A stretch of 40,644 bases of DNA from Porphyromonadaceae bacterium. Its GTDB lineage: Bacteria; Bacteroidota; Bacteroidia; Bacteroidales; Dysgonomonadaceae. Below the pieces are notes generated by a model. The model saw nothing but the letters and a program-made list of their open reading frames with translations, was not told where the DNA came from and did no database searches. Below, in pieces: positions 30,509 to 37,990 of this stretch. The translations under genes were made by a program, and so were the position numbers. The DNA lies in NCBI GenBank assembly GCA_003517675.1, contig DPAC01000043.1, positions 1 to 40,644 on the forward strand. Reading direction: 5' to 3'. How positions within the stretch are numbered: position 1 is the first letter of the stretch; each line of letters starts with the position of its first letter.

Positions 30509-31390
30509 ATGAAACGAGCGTACGTATTCCCCGGTCAGGGAGCCCAGTTTGTGGGTATGGGAAAAGAGTTATATGATACCTTACCCTTGGCAAAGGAGCT
30601 TTTCGAGCAAGCAAACAGGATACTGGGTTTCCGGATTACAGACCTGATGTTTGCAGGAACCGATGAAGATCTTCGTCAGACAAAGGTAACACAGCCGGCC
30701 ATCTTCCTGCACTCGGTGATCCTGGCAAAGACCCTGGGAGAAGAATTCAGGCCCGATATGACTGCCGGGCATTCGCTGGGTGAGTTCTCCGCCCTGGTTG
30801 CAGCCGGAGCATTGTCGTTTGAAGACGGGTTAAAGCTGGTCTTTGCCCGTGCAATGGCCATGCAGAAAGCCTGTGAAGCGAATCCGTCGACCATGGCTGC
30901 CATTCTGGGGCTCCACGACGAGAAAGTGGAAGAGATCTGCGCTTCCATCGACGAGGTGGTGGTGGCAGCCAACTACAACTGCCCCGGGCAGATTGTGATC
31001 TCCGGATCAATGAGCGGCATCAACAAAGCATGTGAACGGATGAAAGAAGCCGGAGCCAAGCGTGCTCTTCCGCTTAAGGTGGGAGGCGCCTTTCACTCTC
31101 CGCTCATGGAGCCGGCAAGGGTTGAACTGATGGAAGCGATTGAAGCAACTGCGATATCGGTACCTGTTTGTCCTGTATACCAAAATGTCTCCACTGTGGG
31201 AGAAACCGATCCGGCAACCATCAAGAAAAATCTTATAGCGCAGCTCACCTCTCCCGTGAAATGGACACAGTCGGTACAGCAAATGATTGCCGACGGCGCC
31301 ACCGAGTTTGTGGAGCTGGGGCCGGGCAATGTGCTTCAGGGATTGATCAACAAGATCAACAAGGCAGTTGCCGTCTCCGGCAAACAATAG
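30509..31390 (+). CDS. fabD: Malonyl-CoA:ACP transacylase
   Basis: FabD moves malonyl from CoA to acyl carrier protein to supply fatty acid synthesis. The 293-aa protein has PGQGAQFVGMGKELY at the N-terminus, nucleophile Ser89 in GHSLGE, the Gln/Arg pocket region, and His196 in GGAFHSPLM. The C-terminal FVELGPGNVLQGLINK is also typical. No other fab genes are adjacent. I found no convincing -7 element in the 136-base gap upstream. Confidence 0.97.
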   Translation: MKRAYVFPGQGAQFVGMGKELYDTLPLAKELFEQANRILGFRITDLMFAGTDEDLRQTKVTQPAIFLHSVILAKTLGEEFRPDMTAGHSLGEFSALVAAGALSFEDGLKLVFARAMAMQKACEANPSTMAAILGLHDEKVEEICASIDEVVVAANYNCPGQIVISGSMSGINKACERMKEAGAKRALPLKVGGAFHSPLMEPARVELMEAIEATAISVPVCPVYQNVSTVGETDPATIKKNLIAQLTSPVKWTQSVQQMIADGATEFVELGPGNVLQGLINKINKAVAVSGKQ

Positions 31391-31464
31391 AGATAGAATT
31401 CCGTCAGGAATGGAGAATTAAGTTTTCTTGGTTTTCAATTGCTGGTGGGAACAAATTAAGGCGA

Positions 31465-31472
31465 TACATTTG
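31465..31472 (+). promoter_or_regulatory. -7 promoter element of the DUF4919 gene
   Basis: TACATTTG matches TAnnTTTG, 25 bases before ATG 31498. A weak -33 candidate, ATTG, lies 23 bases upstream. Confidence 0.5.
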
Positions 31473-31497
31473 CCTGAAACAATTAAAATAGACTGAT

Positions 31498-32202
31498 ATG
31501 CAAAAAATTACCCTACTCATCACCTTGTTTCTGGTTACCATCATGCAGGGTTATGCCCAGGATGAAGAGTTTTTCAAGGCTCCCGATTACCGGCAGATTG
31601 AGCGCAACGTGAAGGAACCTGCTTCCTCCTACTACTATCCGAAGCTTATGGATAAGTATCTGAACAGCGAAGAGGCCATGACCCCCGAGGAGGGAAGGCA
31701 CCTCTACTTCGGCTATGTCTTTCAGCCAAACTACATTCCCACTGATACATCTCGCTACAACAAGCTGCTGGCCGATGTGCTGAGCAGTCAGTCCATCTCG
31801 CCTGACGATTACTCACAGATTCTCCAGTACAGCGATGCCCTTCTCAAAGAGGATCCCTTCAATCTGCGGGCACTCAATGCCCAGATGCTGGTCTATGCGC
31901 AGCAAGACAACAGTGAGGCATACAAGGCGGCGGCCCGTAAGCGGCGGATCATACAGGATGCCATCGTAGGCACTGGTGACGGCATGTCGGAAAAGACAGC
32001 CTTTTACGTGATCAAGGTGGCGCATGAGTATGACATTCTTCCTTTCCTGGGCTTCACCTTTGGCGGCGAAGACAAGATACTGAAAGGGCACAAGGTCAAT
32101 TACCTTTCGTTGGGAAAGAATCGCTTCGGTGTGGAGCGGGTCTATTTCAATATCCAGCCGGTGTTTGAGCATATAAGTGCACACGGCGGCGGGAAGCTGT
32201 AA
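31498..32202 (+). CDS. DUF4919 family secreted protein
   Basis: A 234-aa protein with a signal peptide (MQKITLLITLFLVTIMQGYAQ). The mature part contains DYRQIERNVKEPASSYYYPKLMDKY, LYFGYVFQPNYIP and a C-terminal KVNYLSLGKNRFGVERVYFNI segment, matching my recollection of the Bacteroidota DUF4919 family. Its helical middle is TPR-like. Function unknown. It has its own promoter element and is followed by a hairpin. It is the last intact core gene before the accessory block. Confidence 0.85.
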   Translation: MQKITLLITLFLVTIMQGYAQDEEFFKAPDYRQIERNVKEPASSYYYPKLMDKYLNSEEAMTPEEGRHLYFGYVFQPNYIPTDTSRYNKLLADVLSSQSISPDDYSQILQYSDALLKEDPFNLRALNAQMLVYAQQDNSEAYKAAARKRRIIQDAIVGTGDGMSEKTAFYVIKVAHEYDILPFLGFTFGGEDKILKGHKVNYLSLGKNRFGVERVYFNIQPVFEHISAHGGGKL

Positions 32203-32224
32203 AAAGCCTCCAATTAAGGGAATC

Positions 32225-32280
32225 AAACAGGGCTTTCAACCGCAGTGTAAACGACTGCCGGATTTAAGCCCTGTCTGTTT
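32225..32280. terminator. Bidirectional hairpin terminator
   Basis: ACAGGGCTT (32227-32235) pairs with AAGCCCTGT (32266-32274) as a perfect 9-bp stem. An inner CCGCAG ... CTGCCGG pairing allows a second helix. It lies between DUF4919 (plus) and the corA remnant (minus), so it can serve both. Confidence 0.65.
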
Positions 32281-32285
32281 ATGTA

Positions 32286-32681
32286 TCAGAACCACTTTTT
32301 CTTTTTAAAATACCAGAGCATGCCGGCTGCAATCAGCAGCATTACTCCCCAGACGATAAAATATCCGTGACGCAGGTGTAACTCAGGCATATTGTCGAAA
32401 TTCATTCCGTAAACGCCTACAATAAAAGTAAGCGGGATGAAAATCACCGAAAAGACTGTCAGAAGTGCCATGATATCGTTCAACCGAGTGCTCATGGAGG
32501 AATGATAAATGTTCAACTCATCATACAGCAACTCACGGTAATAATCCAGCAGATCCACCGCCTGGTTTATATTGTCCTGCAGTTCTTTATAATGACTATT
32601 GTTTTTCGAAGTGATAAAGTCACTATCCAGTTTCACAAGGCTCATAATTATTTCCCTGGCAGGTTTTATAGAAAAAATCAC
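32286..32681 (-). pseudogene. corA: C-terminal remnant of a CorA-type Mg2+ channel
   Basis: The 131 residues match only the last third of CorA: the long stalk helix (about 8-66), first membrane helix (70-90), the diagnostic GMN motif (Gly92-Met93-Asn94 in VYGMNFDNMPEL), second membrane helix, and a basic end (KKKKW). CorA proteins are usually over 300 aa. Resemblance begins abruptly at SIKPAREI. The frame is closed by TAA directly before the GTG at 32681. The 168 bases to the integrase cannot hold the missing N-terminal domain. It is probably dead, since the cytoplasmic Mg2+-sensing domain is gone. Confidence 0.82.
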
Positions 32682-32849
32682 TTATTTTGGTGATTGTCAC
32701 AATAAAGTGAATTTTCAGATGGTAAACATACAAAAAAATCTTCTAAGGGTCTCCTTCATTGGCTACGAAATACAGACCCTGCAGGCAAAGTAATTGTTTT
32801 TTTTATTTGTCATATCTGGTGAAGTAGAAGCGAAGTCTGCCGGCCGGCT

Positions 32850-33692
32850 TCACAGTAAATCGAGCGGGCTTTTGATTTTTGATTGCACAATATCTGTAAC
32901 ATGCGTATAAATTTCAGTCGTATTCACCGATTTGTGCCCGAGTAGTTCCTGAATATACCTGATATCCGTACCATTCTCCAGCAGATGCGTGGCAAAGCTG
33001 TGACGCAGTGTATGAGGGGTCACCTTTTTGGTGATCCCCGCCTTTGATGCCGCATTTTTCACGATGGTCTGTACACTCTTTTCGGAGTAAAGCCCCCCAC
33101 CCTGCCCCTCAAACAGGTACTCCGCAGGGTGATACACTTGGTAATAATGTCTCAGAGATTCCAGTAACAGGGGGGAGAGCATCACCACACGGTCCTTGCC
33201 CCCTTTGGCATTTCTGATCAGGATGATTTTGTTTTTCGAATCAATATCCGTCAGCTTCAGGTGAAGCAGTTCATTTAACCGCAATCCGCATCCGTATAAC
33301 AGCTGGACAATACATTTGTGTTTCAGGTTGGTCACATTGTCCATTAATCGGACAATCTCCCTGGCTGTCAGGTACACAGGCAAACTTTTATTCTTCACAC
33401 GCGGATAAAGATGTTTGATATTGAGTTGTCTATGGAACATGGATAGATAAAACTTGTCTATCGAAGCCACTATCAAACGCTGATAAGACGCTCCGATATG
33501 ATGTTTTTCAATTTTCCAATAGATATATTTCTCGATATTCGTTTCCGTTACCTCCAGCGGGTGGCTGTATTTTTTTTCAGCCAGCTCCAGGAAACCCCTC
33601 ACCGCACTCTTGTAGTTTTGAATTGAGTTGGGACTATATCGTTGTACAATCATCTTCCGCTCAAATTCGGCTATCAAATCGTCTGTTCTCAT
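32850..33692 (-). CDS. Tyrosine recombinase (integron-integrase-like)
   Basis: This 280-aa recombinase has an N-terminal SAM-like core-binding domain (about 1-90) and a catalytic domain with Arg138 (GCGLRLNEL), Lys163 or Lys166 (AKGGKDR), His227-x-x-Arg230 (TPHTLRHSFATHLL), His253 (LGH) and nucleophile Tyr262 (TEIYTHV). All catalytic residues are present. The C-terminus KSPLDLL resembles the SPLDAL of class 1 IntI. By eye, only about 12 residues (EGQGGGLYSEKS) fill the place where IntI proteins carry their extra segment before the HxxR box, so it is not a classical IntI. It diverges from the cassettes. A TATATTTG -7 element lies 31 bases upstream. Confidence 0.93.
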   Translation of the reverse strand: MRTDDLIAEFERKMIVQRYSPNSIQNYKSAVRGFLELAEKKYSHPLEVTETNIEKYIYWKIEKHHIGASYQRLIVASIDKFYLSMFHRQLNIKHLYPRVKNKSLPVYLTAREIVRLMDNVTNLKHKCIVQLLYGCGLRLNELLHLKLTDIDSKNKIILIRNAKGGKDRVVMLSPLLLESLRHYYQVYHPAEYLFEGQGGGLYSEKSVQTIVKNAASKAGITKKVTPHTLRHSFATHLLENGTDIRYIQELLGHKSVNTTEIYTHVTDIVQSKIKSPLDLL

Positions 33693-33699
33693 TGTTTCA

Positions 33700-33826
33700 G
33701 ATTTTATGAAACATTCGTATATGCAAATATATAAAATATATCAAATTGAACGTAACAAACAAGAAAACAAAATCCTATAAAAATTAATTTTATTAAATCG
33801 ATATCCATACACGAATGTTATAAATC
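33700..33826. repeat. Inverted repeat flanking the integrase promoter
   Basis: The left arm (33700-33723) contains ACATTCGTATATG and the right arm (33806-33826) contains CATACACGAATGT. They pair at 12 of 13 inner positions, and the outer GATTT/AAATC ends also match. The spacer is AT-rich and holds the integrase -7 element. The left arm includes TATGAAAC, also seen (inverted) in the right arms of the attC-like sites. It could be an operator or a recombinase-binding part of attI. Confidence 0.6.
33724..33731 (-). promoter_or_regulatory. -7 promoter element of the integrase gene
   Basis: Minus-strand TATATTTG matches TAnnTTTG, 31 bases before the start, directly next to the left arm of the inverted repeat. 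A TTTG 24 bases upstream could be the -33. Confidence 0.5.
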
Positions 33827-33830
33827 TGAT

Positions 33831-33875
33831 ATTTACGAAAGTTGTATATTTATTGCGTAAATGACACGTTAGCGG
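33831..33875 (+). other. Candidate attI (primary cassette insertion site)
   Basis: ATTTACG (33831-33837) and CGTAAAT (33856-33862) form a 7-bp inverted pair just before the core GTTAGCGG (33868-33875). The crossover would be G33868|T33869, between the integrase and cassette 1, where attI is expected. TATATTTA at 33845-33852 is one base off the -7 consensus and could start a cassette promoter. Assignment is by position and core only. Confidence 0.5.
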
Positions 33876-33942
33876 TCATTGTAACAAGACGACAAAAGAT
33901 AAGACTGATAAATAAATAATCAAAAGATAGAACAAGTGAATT

Positions 33943-34314
33943 ATGGCAAAAAAATATAATTATGTAACTAAGCTTGACATCAAGTTTAACCATTTGGAAA
34001 GGATGGACATCTACCAAATGGTTAATGAATGCAAGGACAAGTGGTTTAACCAGTCACTAACCCAAGTTAATGAAAGTGTCGTGAGACTTGGAATTGTCGA
34101 AGGTGAATATCATTGGCATAAACACGACAATGACGATGAATTCTTCTATGTTATCCAAGGACAACTCCTGATTGACTTGGAAGACCAAACCATTGAATTA
34201 AACCCAAATCAGTGCGTGACTATTTCAAAAGGAGTAATGCATCGACCAAGAGCACCTAAAAAGACTGTTATGCTTATGATAGAAACAAATTCTATACAAC
34301 CGACAGGAGATTAA
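33943..34314 (+). CDS. Cassette 1: small cupin protein
   Basis: A 123-aa single-cupin protein with motif 1 GEYHWHKHDNDDEFFYVIQG (metal-ligand His residues and Glu) and motif 2 around ELNPNQCVTISKGVMHRP. No signal peptide. Small cupins of this kind bind a metal and often isomerise or oxidise small molecules. The substrate is unknown. It is the only gene of the first cassette (33869-34397), preceded by a 74-base leader. Confidence 0.88.
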   Translation: MAKKYNYVTKLDIKFNHLERMDIYQMVNECKDKWFNQSLTQVNESVVRLGIVEGEYHWHKHDNDDEFFYVIQGQLLIDLEDQTIELNPNQCVTISKGVMHRPRAPKKTVMLMIETNSIQPTGD

Positions 34315-34379
34315 TTATGCACTTATAATGACTAAGTACTTTTAAGAACAGCCATTATGATTATTGAATACTTATCTAA

Positions 34380-34402
34380 GCCAACCTGCAATAACCGTTG
34401 GC
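34380..34402 (+). repeat. Degenerate or minimal cassette boundary after cassette 1
   Basis: GCCAAC (34380-34385) and GTTGGC (34397-34402) pair around an 11-base loop. The ends have the attC core look, but the long 18-nt arms and conserved internal motif of the other four sites are missing. ATAATG/CATTAT pairs nearby (about 34326-34358) do not resemble them. It may be an attC lost by deletion or a different site class. Confidence 0.5.
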
Positions 34403-34507
34403 GGACATTGTATCCAATACAAAAACAAGGAATTATTGATAATGAAGTGATTGACAATCCCTTTTATCAATCAAAAAAAAAAGAAAACATAATAATACAA
34501 TAAAATA

Positions 34508-34957
34508 ATGGATAATATTGAATTGATAAAATATATTGGTGCGGCTCTATCAACTTGGTTTGTGGGCTTTTTCCCTTACTTTGAGATTTACATTGCTGTT
34601 CCTGCTGGTTTTGCTGCAGGTTTAAATTGGTTTGATGCTTTTTTTTGGGCTTCATTGGGTAACTGGATGGTTATTCCTTTTATTGATTTTTTTTATCAAT
34701 GGTTACATAAGTTTAATTTTATGAGAAAAATCCTTGATAAAAGTCAAAACGAAAAATGGAAAAAACGCATTGAAAATCACGGTGTGTGGTTTATTCTTTT
34801 CCTCACCCCTTTAGCAGGTGTTTGGACAATAGGAGTGATAGCAAAAGCTTTAAAGTATAATCGCACCAAACTATGGATTTATAGTGCGATAAGTGTTGGA
34901 GTAACTGGACTATTAATAGCATTATCAATAGAACTGGGTATCTCAATGATAGGATAA
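34508..34957 (+). CDS. Cassette 2: small multidrug-export family membrane protein
   Basis: A 149-aa protein with about four membrane segments. The N-terminal part (FVGFFPYFEIYIAVPAGFAAGLNWFDAFFWASLGN), the cytoplasmic basic loop (RKILDKSQNEKWKKRIENHG) and FLTPLAGVWTIGVIAKAL match the Sm_multidrug_ex family (COG2426). The family name is predictive; no substrate is proven. It is the only gene of cassette 2 (34398-35172). A 110-base leader separates the boundary from the ATG. Confidence 0.82.
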   Translation: MDNIELIKYIGAALSTWFVGFFPYFEIYIAVPAGFAAGLNWFDAFFWASLGNWMVIPFIDFFYQWLHKFNFMRKILDKSQNEKWKKRIENHGVWFILFLTPLAGVWTIGVIAKALKYNRTKLWIYSAISVGVTGLLIALSIELGISMIG

Positions 34958-35047
34958 TTTTTTAACTTCAATCGAATGTATTGCAAATATAATTTTGAAG
35001 GACTATAAACAAAACATAATGCAGCCAAATTTATGAAAAACAACGAA

Positions 35048-35179
35048 CCGCTAACAAAGTGTATATGCCATAAGGGTTTAAGTGGGTATTCAAGCATTGT
35101 AGTCCGCTCAAACTTTCGTGTCGTTGGACAGGTAACTGCTCCGCAATCCCTTACGGCACATACACTCAACCGTTAGCGG
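35048..35179 (+). repeat. attC-like site after cassette 2
   Basis: A 132-bp element with left core CCGCTAAC (35048-35055) and right core GTTAGCGG (35172-35179), perfect complements. Left arm GTGTATATGCCATAAGGG (35059-35076) pairs with right arm CCCTTACGGCACATACAC (35148-35165) at 16 of 18 positions; the mismatches at 7 and 12 are A opposite C. Spacers are 3 nt on the left and 6 nt on the right. The loop carries GGACAGGTAACTGCTCCG, related to the other sites. Confidence 0.85.
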
Positions 35180-35222
35180 TCAGCTTAGGACGACACTACA
35201 CAGTTAACAAACAAAAAACTAA

Positions 35223-36464
35223 ATGAGAGGTTACGGATACGGAAATACAATTAAATCCTTCAGTGAAATCAGCAGCTTTGATTTCACAAGACAACTTAGT
35301 GACAAAATCAAAAGTGAAATTGAGGGCAAGGGAAAAGAATACATTCTGGGCGTTGACGAAGAAGAATTTAAAGCATACTTAATTGACCAATACTCTTTAG
35401 AACCACTTGCCATTGACTACAACAGCGAAACAGTTGATGAACCGACAGTTTCAAAGGAATGGGTAGAGGACAGATTTTACAGAGAAAAATACCAAACCGA
35501 AGTTTTTAGTTTCACTATCAGATACAAATTCACTGGTTCAAGTGTGCTATTTAGAGTTCAGCCAAGCACTTGGACAATGACTTCCGCTGATATCTATGTC
35601 AACGAACAAAACAACACTGTTTCATTTAGCTTTAAACTATACAAAAAAGACCCCGAAGAATTTAAGAGAACTAAGAGTGACTATCAAAGAAGAGCATTTA
35701 CAAACTTGGGGAATACAAATCAGGTTGCGACAAGCTGGATGCAATCCTTACCTGGGACAGTGAACTCATTATTTCAACAACAAAAAAATAAATACTTGCA
35801 AGAGAATGATTTCTTTGCAGCTATCAATGTAAAAGTTAACAAAGACACGACTTCTGTTTTTACTGCACCGACTATTAAAAAGAAAGTAATTCCGCAACCA
35901 ACAGTTTCTAAACACAAAGAATTTTCCTCTGAGCCTATGATGGCAAAGGAAATGTATGACGATATTCTTAAAGTCATCTACGATCTAGGAAAAAGTATGG
36001 AGAAAAAGCCATCAACATACAAGGACAAAGACGAAGAAGGAATTAGAGACCAATTTCTATTAGTTTTAGAAACTCGTTATGATAGCACAACTGCAACTGG
36101 TGAAACATTTAATAGAGGTGGTAAAACCGACATTATTCTCAAGTATGCGAAGGACGGAAGCAACTTGTTTGTTGCTGAATGCAAATTTTGGCACGGTGCT
36201 TCTGAATATCACAAAGCAATCTCACAACTTTTTGACAGGTACTTAACTTGGCGTGACTCTAAAGCTGCATTGATGTTGTTTGTTACAAATAAAGATTTTA
36301 CAAACGTTATTGACACGATTAAAAGGGAGACAGCAAACCACCCTTACTATTTGAAATCAGCAGGGACAAGGGGTGAGACATCTTTTAGTTTTCACTTTCA
36401 TTTACCACAGGACAAAGACAAAATAGTATTCTTGGAAGTAATTGCATTTCACTATGACAAGTAA
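35223..36464 (+). CDS. Cassette 3: PD-(D/E)XK nuclease-like protein
   Basis: A 413-aa protein without signal peptide. The N-terminal half is mixed alpha/beta and unrecognised. The C-terminal part (about 255-413) looks like a restriction-endonuclease-fold domain, with Asp303 in GKTDIIL and Glu319-Cys320-Lys321 in FVAECKFW forming D-x15-ExK. An upstream Asp/Glu-rich helix (DEEGIRDQFLLVLE) supplies the usual first acidic residue. The fold suggests DNA cleavage, possibly defence against phage, but no partner methylase is present. The only gene of cassette 3 (35173-36610), with 20 bases from stop to attC-like core. Confidence 0.78.
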   Translation: MRGYGYGNTIKSFSEISSFDFTRQLSDKIKSEIEGKGKEYILGVDEEEFKAYLIDQYSLEPLAIDYNSETVDEPTVSKEWVEDRFYREKYQTEVFSFTIRYKFTGSSVLFRVQPSTWTMTSADIYVNEQNNTVSFSFKLYKKDPEEFKRTKSDYQRRAFTNLGNTNQVATSWMQSLPGTVNSLFQQQKNKYLQENDFFAAINVKVNKDTTSVFTAPTIKKKVIPQPTVSKHKEFSSEPMMAKEMYDDILKVIYDLGKSMEKKPSTYKDKDEEGIRDQFLLVLETRYDSTTATGETFNRGGKTDIILKYAKDGSNLFVAECKFWHGASEYHKAISQLFDRYLTWRDSKAALMLFVTNKDFTNVIDTIKRETANHPYYLKSAGTRGETSFSFHFHLPQDKDKIVFLEVIAFHYDK

Positions 36465-36484
36465 CGACAGAAAAGAAAGCCGAA

Positions 36485-36616
36485 CCGCTAACACGGTATA
36501 TAAAACATTTGGCGGAAAGTGCTAATTTTAAGGGCAGTACATTTAATAAACTGTGCAACGGTTTGATAGGGAATCGCTTTGAAATGCCAAACGTTTCATA
36601 TACCCATCCGTTAGGC
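36485..36616 (+). repeat. attC-like site after cassette 3
   Basis: A 132-bp element with left core CCGCTAAC (36485-36492) and right core GTTAGGC (36610-36616), an exact GTTRRRY. Left arm GTATATAAAACATTTGGC (36496-36513) pairs with right arm GCCAAACGTTTCATATAC (36586-36603) at 16 of 18; the mismatches at 7 and 12 are A opposite C. Spacers are 3 and 6 nt. The left core is fully complementary to the start of its own cassette (GTTAGCGG at 35172). Confidence 0.87.
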
Positions 36617-36638
36617 AAAATATTAAGAGACAGAAACC

Positions 36639-37817
36639 ATGATACTATACGGAACAAATTTGATAAAGAAAATACGGACAGAATTTGATAATGCAACAAA
36701 TCGGATTTGGATTGCTGTTCCTTTTATTGGAGAATGGACTGCTGTAAAGAAAATTATGGGTACTAAATGGATTAGCAATAATAATCTAAATCTGAAAATA
36801 CTCACAGACATTAGGAATGATGATTTTATTAATCCTGAGACCATTAAACAATTTTTACACAAAGGAGAAGTTAAAACGCTTACAGGATTACATGCAAAAA
36901 TTTACATAATTGCTAATTCTGTTTTTATAACTTCTGCAAACCTGACAGGAACAGCATTTTCAAAAAGATATGAAATTTGTGAATATTTCATAATCACAGA
37001 TAAACATGATATTCTAAACGTTTTTAATGAATGGTGGAATGAATCAAAAAATGTTGATAGTGACTGGCAACCAACTAAAAACAAGAATACGAAACAATCA
37101 GACAATGATGCTGGAAATATAGCGGGGTTGAAAAAACTCTGGAATTTACCTGAAAGTACAATAGCAGTCCGTAATTTCAAAGACTACCAAGACAATATTG
37201 TATTATATAATCACTTTTTGAAAATTTATAATACGGACACCGATAGACTTCTTTCAAAATTGACAAAATATCACGAATTAGACGCATTTCTCAATTATCT
37301 TTTTCATGAAGATGAAGACAAACCATCTCATGAATACCTTGAAAAGCAATTCCGTAAATTAACTGACAATCAAAGACTTTTAGAAGTCAAGAAATATAAA
37401 GCAAAGTTTAAAAAATGGTTAAAATCAAGACCAACATTTGAAGATTACAGAAAAGACAGAATTCTATCGGTTCAAAATAGACTGGACAATAAAAAAATTG
37501 CACAACTCAACGATAAATCACTAATCGAAGTCGTTGACACTTTACATACAATGAATAGTCATGCGTTGAATAGATTTAGATTTTTGAATCCACAAAACAA
37601 TAAATTAGAAACAATTAAGGACTCATTTAATATCTTATTGCATGACAGCAGTCCGATTGAAGAAAGAATGGAAAAATGTAATGAGAATTTAAAATTCTTC
37701 GGAAAATCCTCAATAAGAGAATTAGTATCTTGGTATTATCCTGACAAATATCCAATAATGAATCGCAATTCAAACTGTGGACTAAAATTCTTTGGCTATG
37801 ACATTGATACATATTGA
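36639..37817 (+). CDS. Cassette 4: PLD-fold protein
   Basis: A 392-aa protein. The N-terminal domain (about 1-130) has a phospholipase-D-like half-site: His85 and Lys87 in GLHAKIYIIAN, then SANLTG (99-104) and an acidic YEICEY end. The Asp of a full HxKx4D motif is replaced by Ala92, so catalysis may need a dimer or differ from standard PLD. The remainder is charged and helical, with no domain that I recognise. PLD-fold nucleases occur in restriction and phage-defence systems. The only gene of cassette 4 (36611-37961); stop to core is 18 bases. Confidence 0.78.
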   Translation: MILYGTNLIKKIRTEFDNATNRIWIAVPFIGEWTAVKKIMGTKWISNNNLNLKILTDIRNDDFINPETIKQFLHKGEVKTLTGLHAKIYIIANSVFITSANLTGTAFSKRYEICEYFIITDKHDILNVFNEWWNESKNVDSDWQPTKNKNTKQSDNDAGNIAGLKKLWNLPESTIAVRNFKDYQDNIVLYNHFLKIYNTDTDRLLSKLTKYHELDAFLNYLFHEDEDKPSHEYLEKQFRKLTDNQRLLEVKKYKAKFKKWLKSRPTFEDYRKDRILSVQNRLDNKKIAQLNDKSLIEVVDTLHTMNSHALNRFRFLNPQNNKLETIKDSFNILLHDSSPIEERMEKCNENLKFFGKSSIRELVSWYYPDKYPIMNRNSNCGLKFFGYDIDTY

Positions 37818-37835
37818 GATAGAAAGAAATACTTT

Positions 37836-37967
37836 GCCTAACATCGTGTATAAAACATTGGGGTTTAGGTGGTTAAATCAAGCGTTCTGCCCCGCATCGG
37901 CGTTTGTGTCGGCGGATAGGAACGAAGCCCGCAACCCCCAACGTTTCATACACGCAACCGGTTGCCC
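37836..37967 (+). repeat. attC-like site after cassette 4
   Basis: A 132-bp element with left core GCCTAAC (37836-37842), an exact RYYYAAC, and right core GTTGCCC (37961-37967). Left arm GTGTATAAAACATTGGGG (37846-37863) pairs with right arm CCCCAACGTTTCATACAC (37936-37953) at 16 of 18; the mismatches at 7 and 12 are A opposite C. Spacers are 3 and 7 nt. The left core is an exact complement of its own cassette start (GTTAGGC at 36610). The loop holds GGATAGGAACGAAGCCCG. Confidence 0.88.
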
Positions 37968-37990
37968 AATATTAGAAAAACATCCTGCAT

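Noticed and set aside
32850..33692. Integrase as the housekeeping XerC or XerD
   Set aside because: Its position next to a truncated gene and a divergent row of cassettes with hairpin sites fits an element-borne recombinase better. A Xer origin by descent remains possible.
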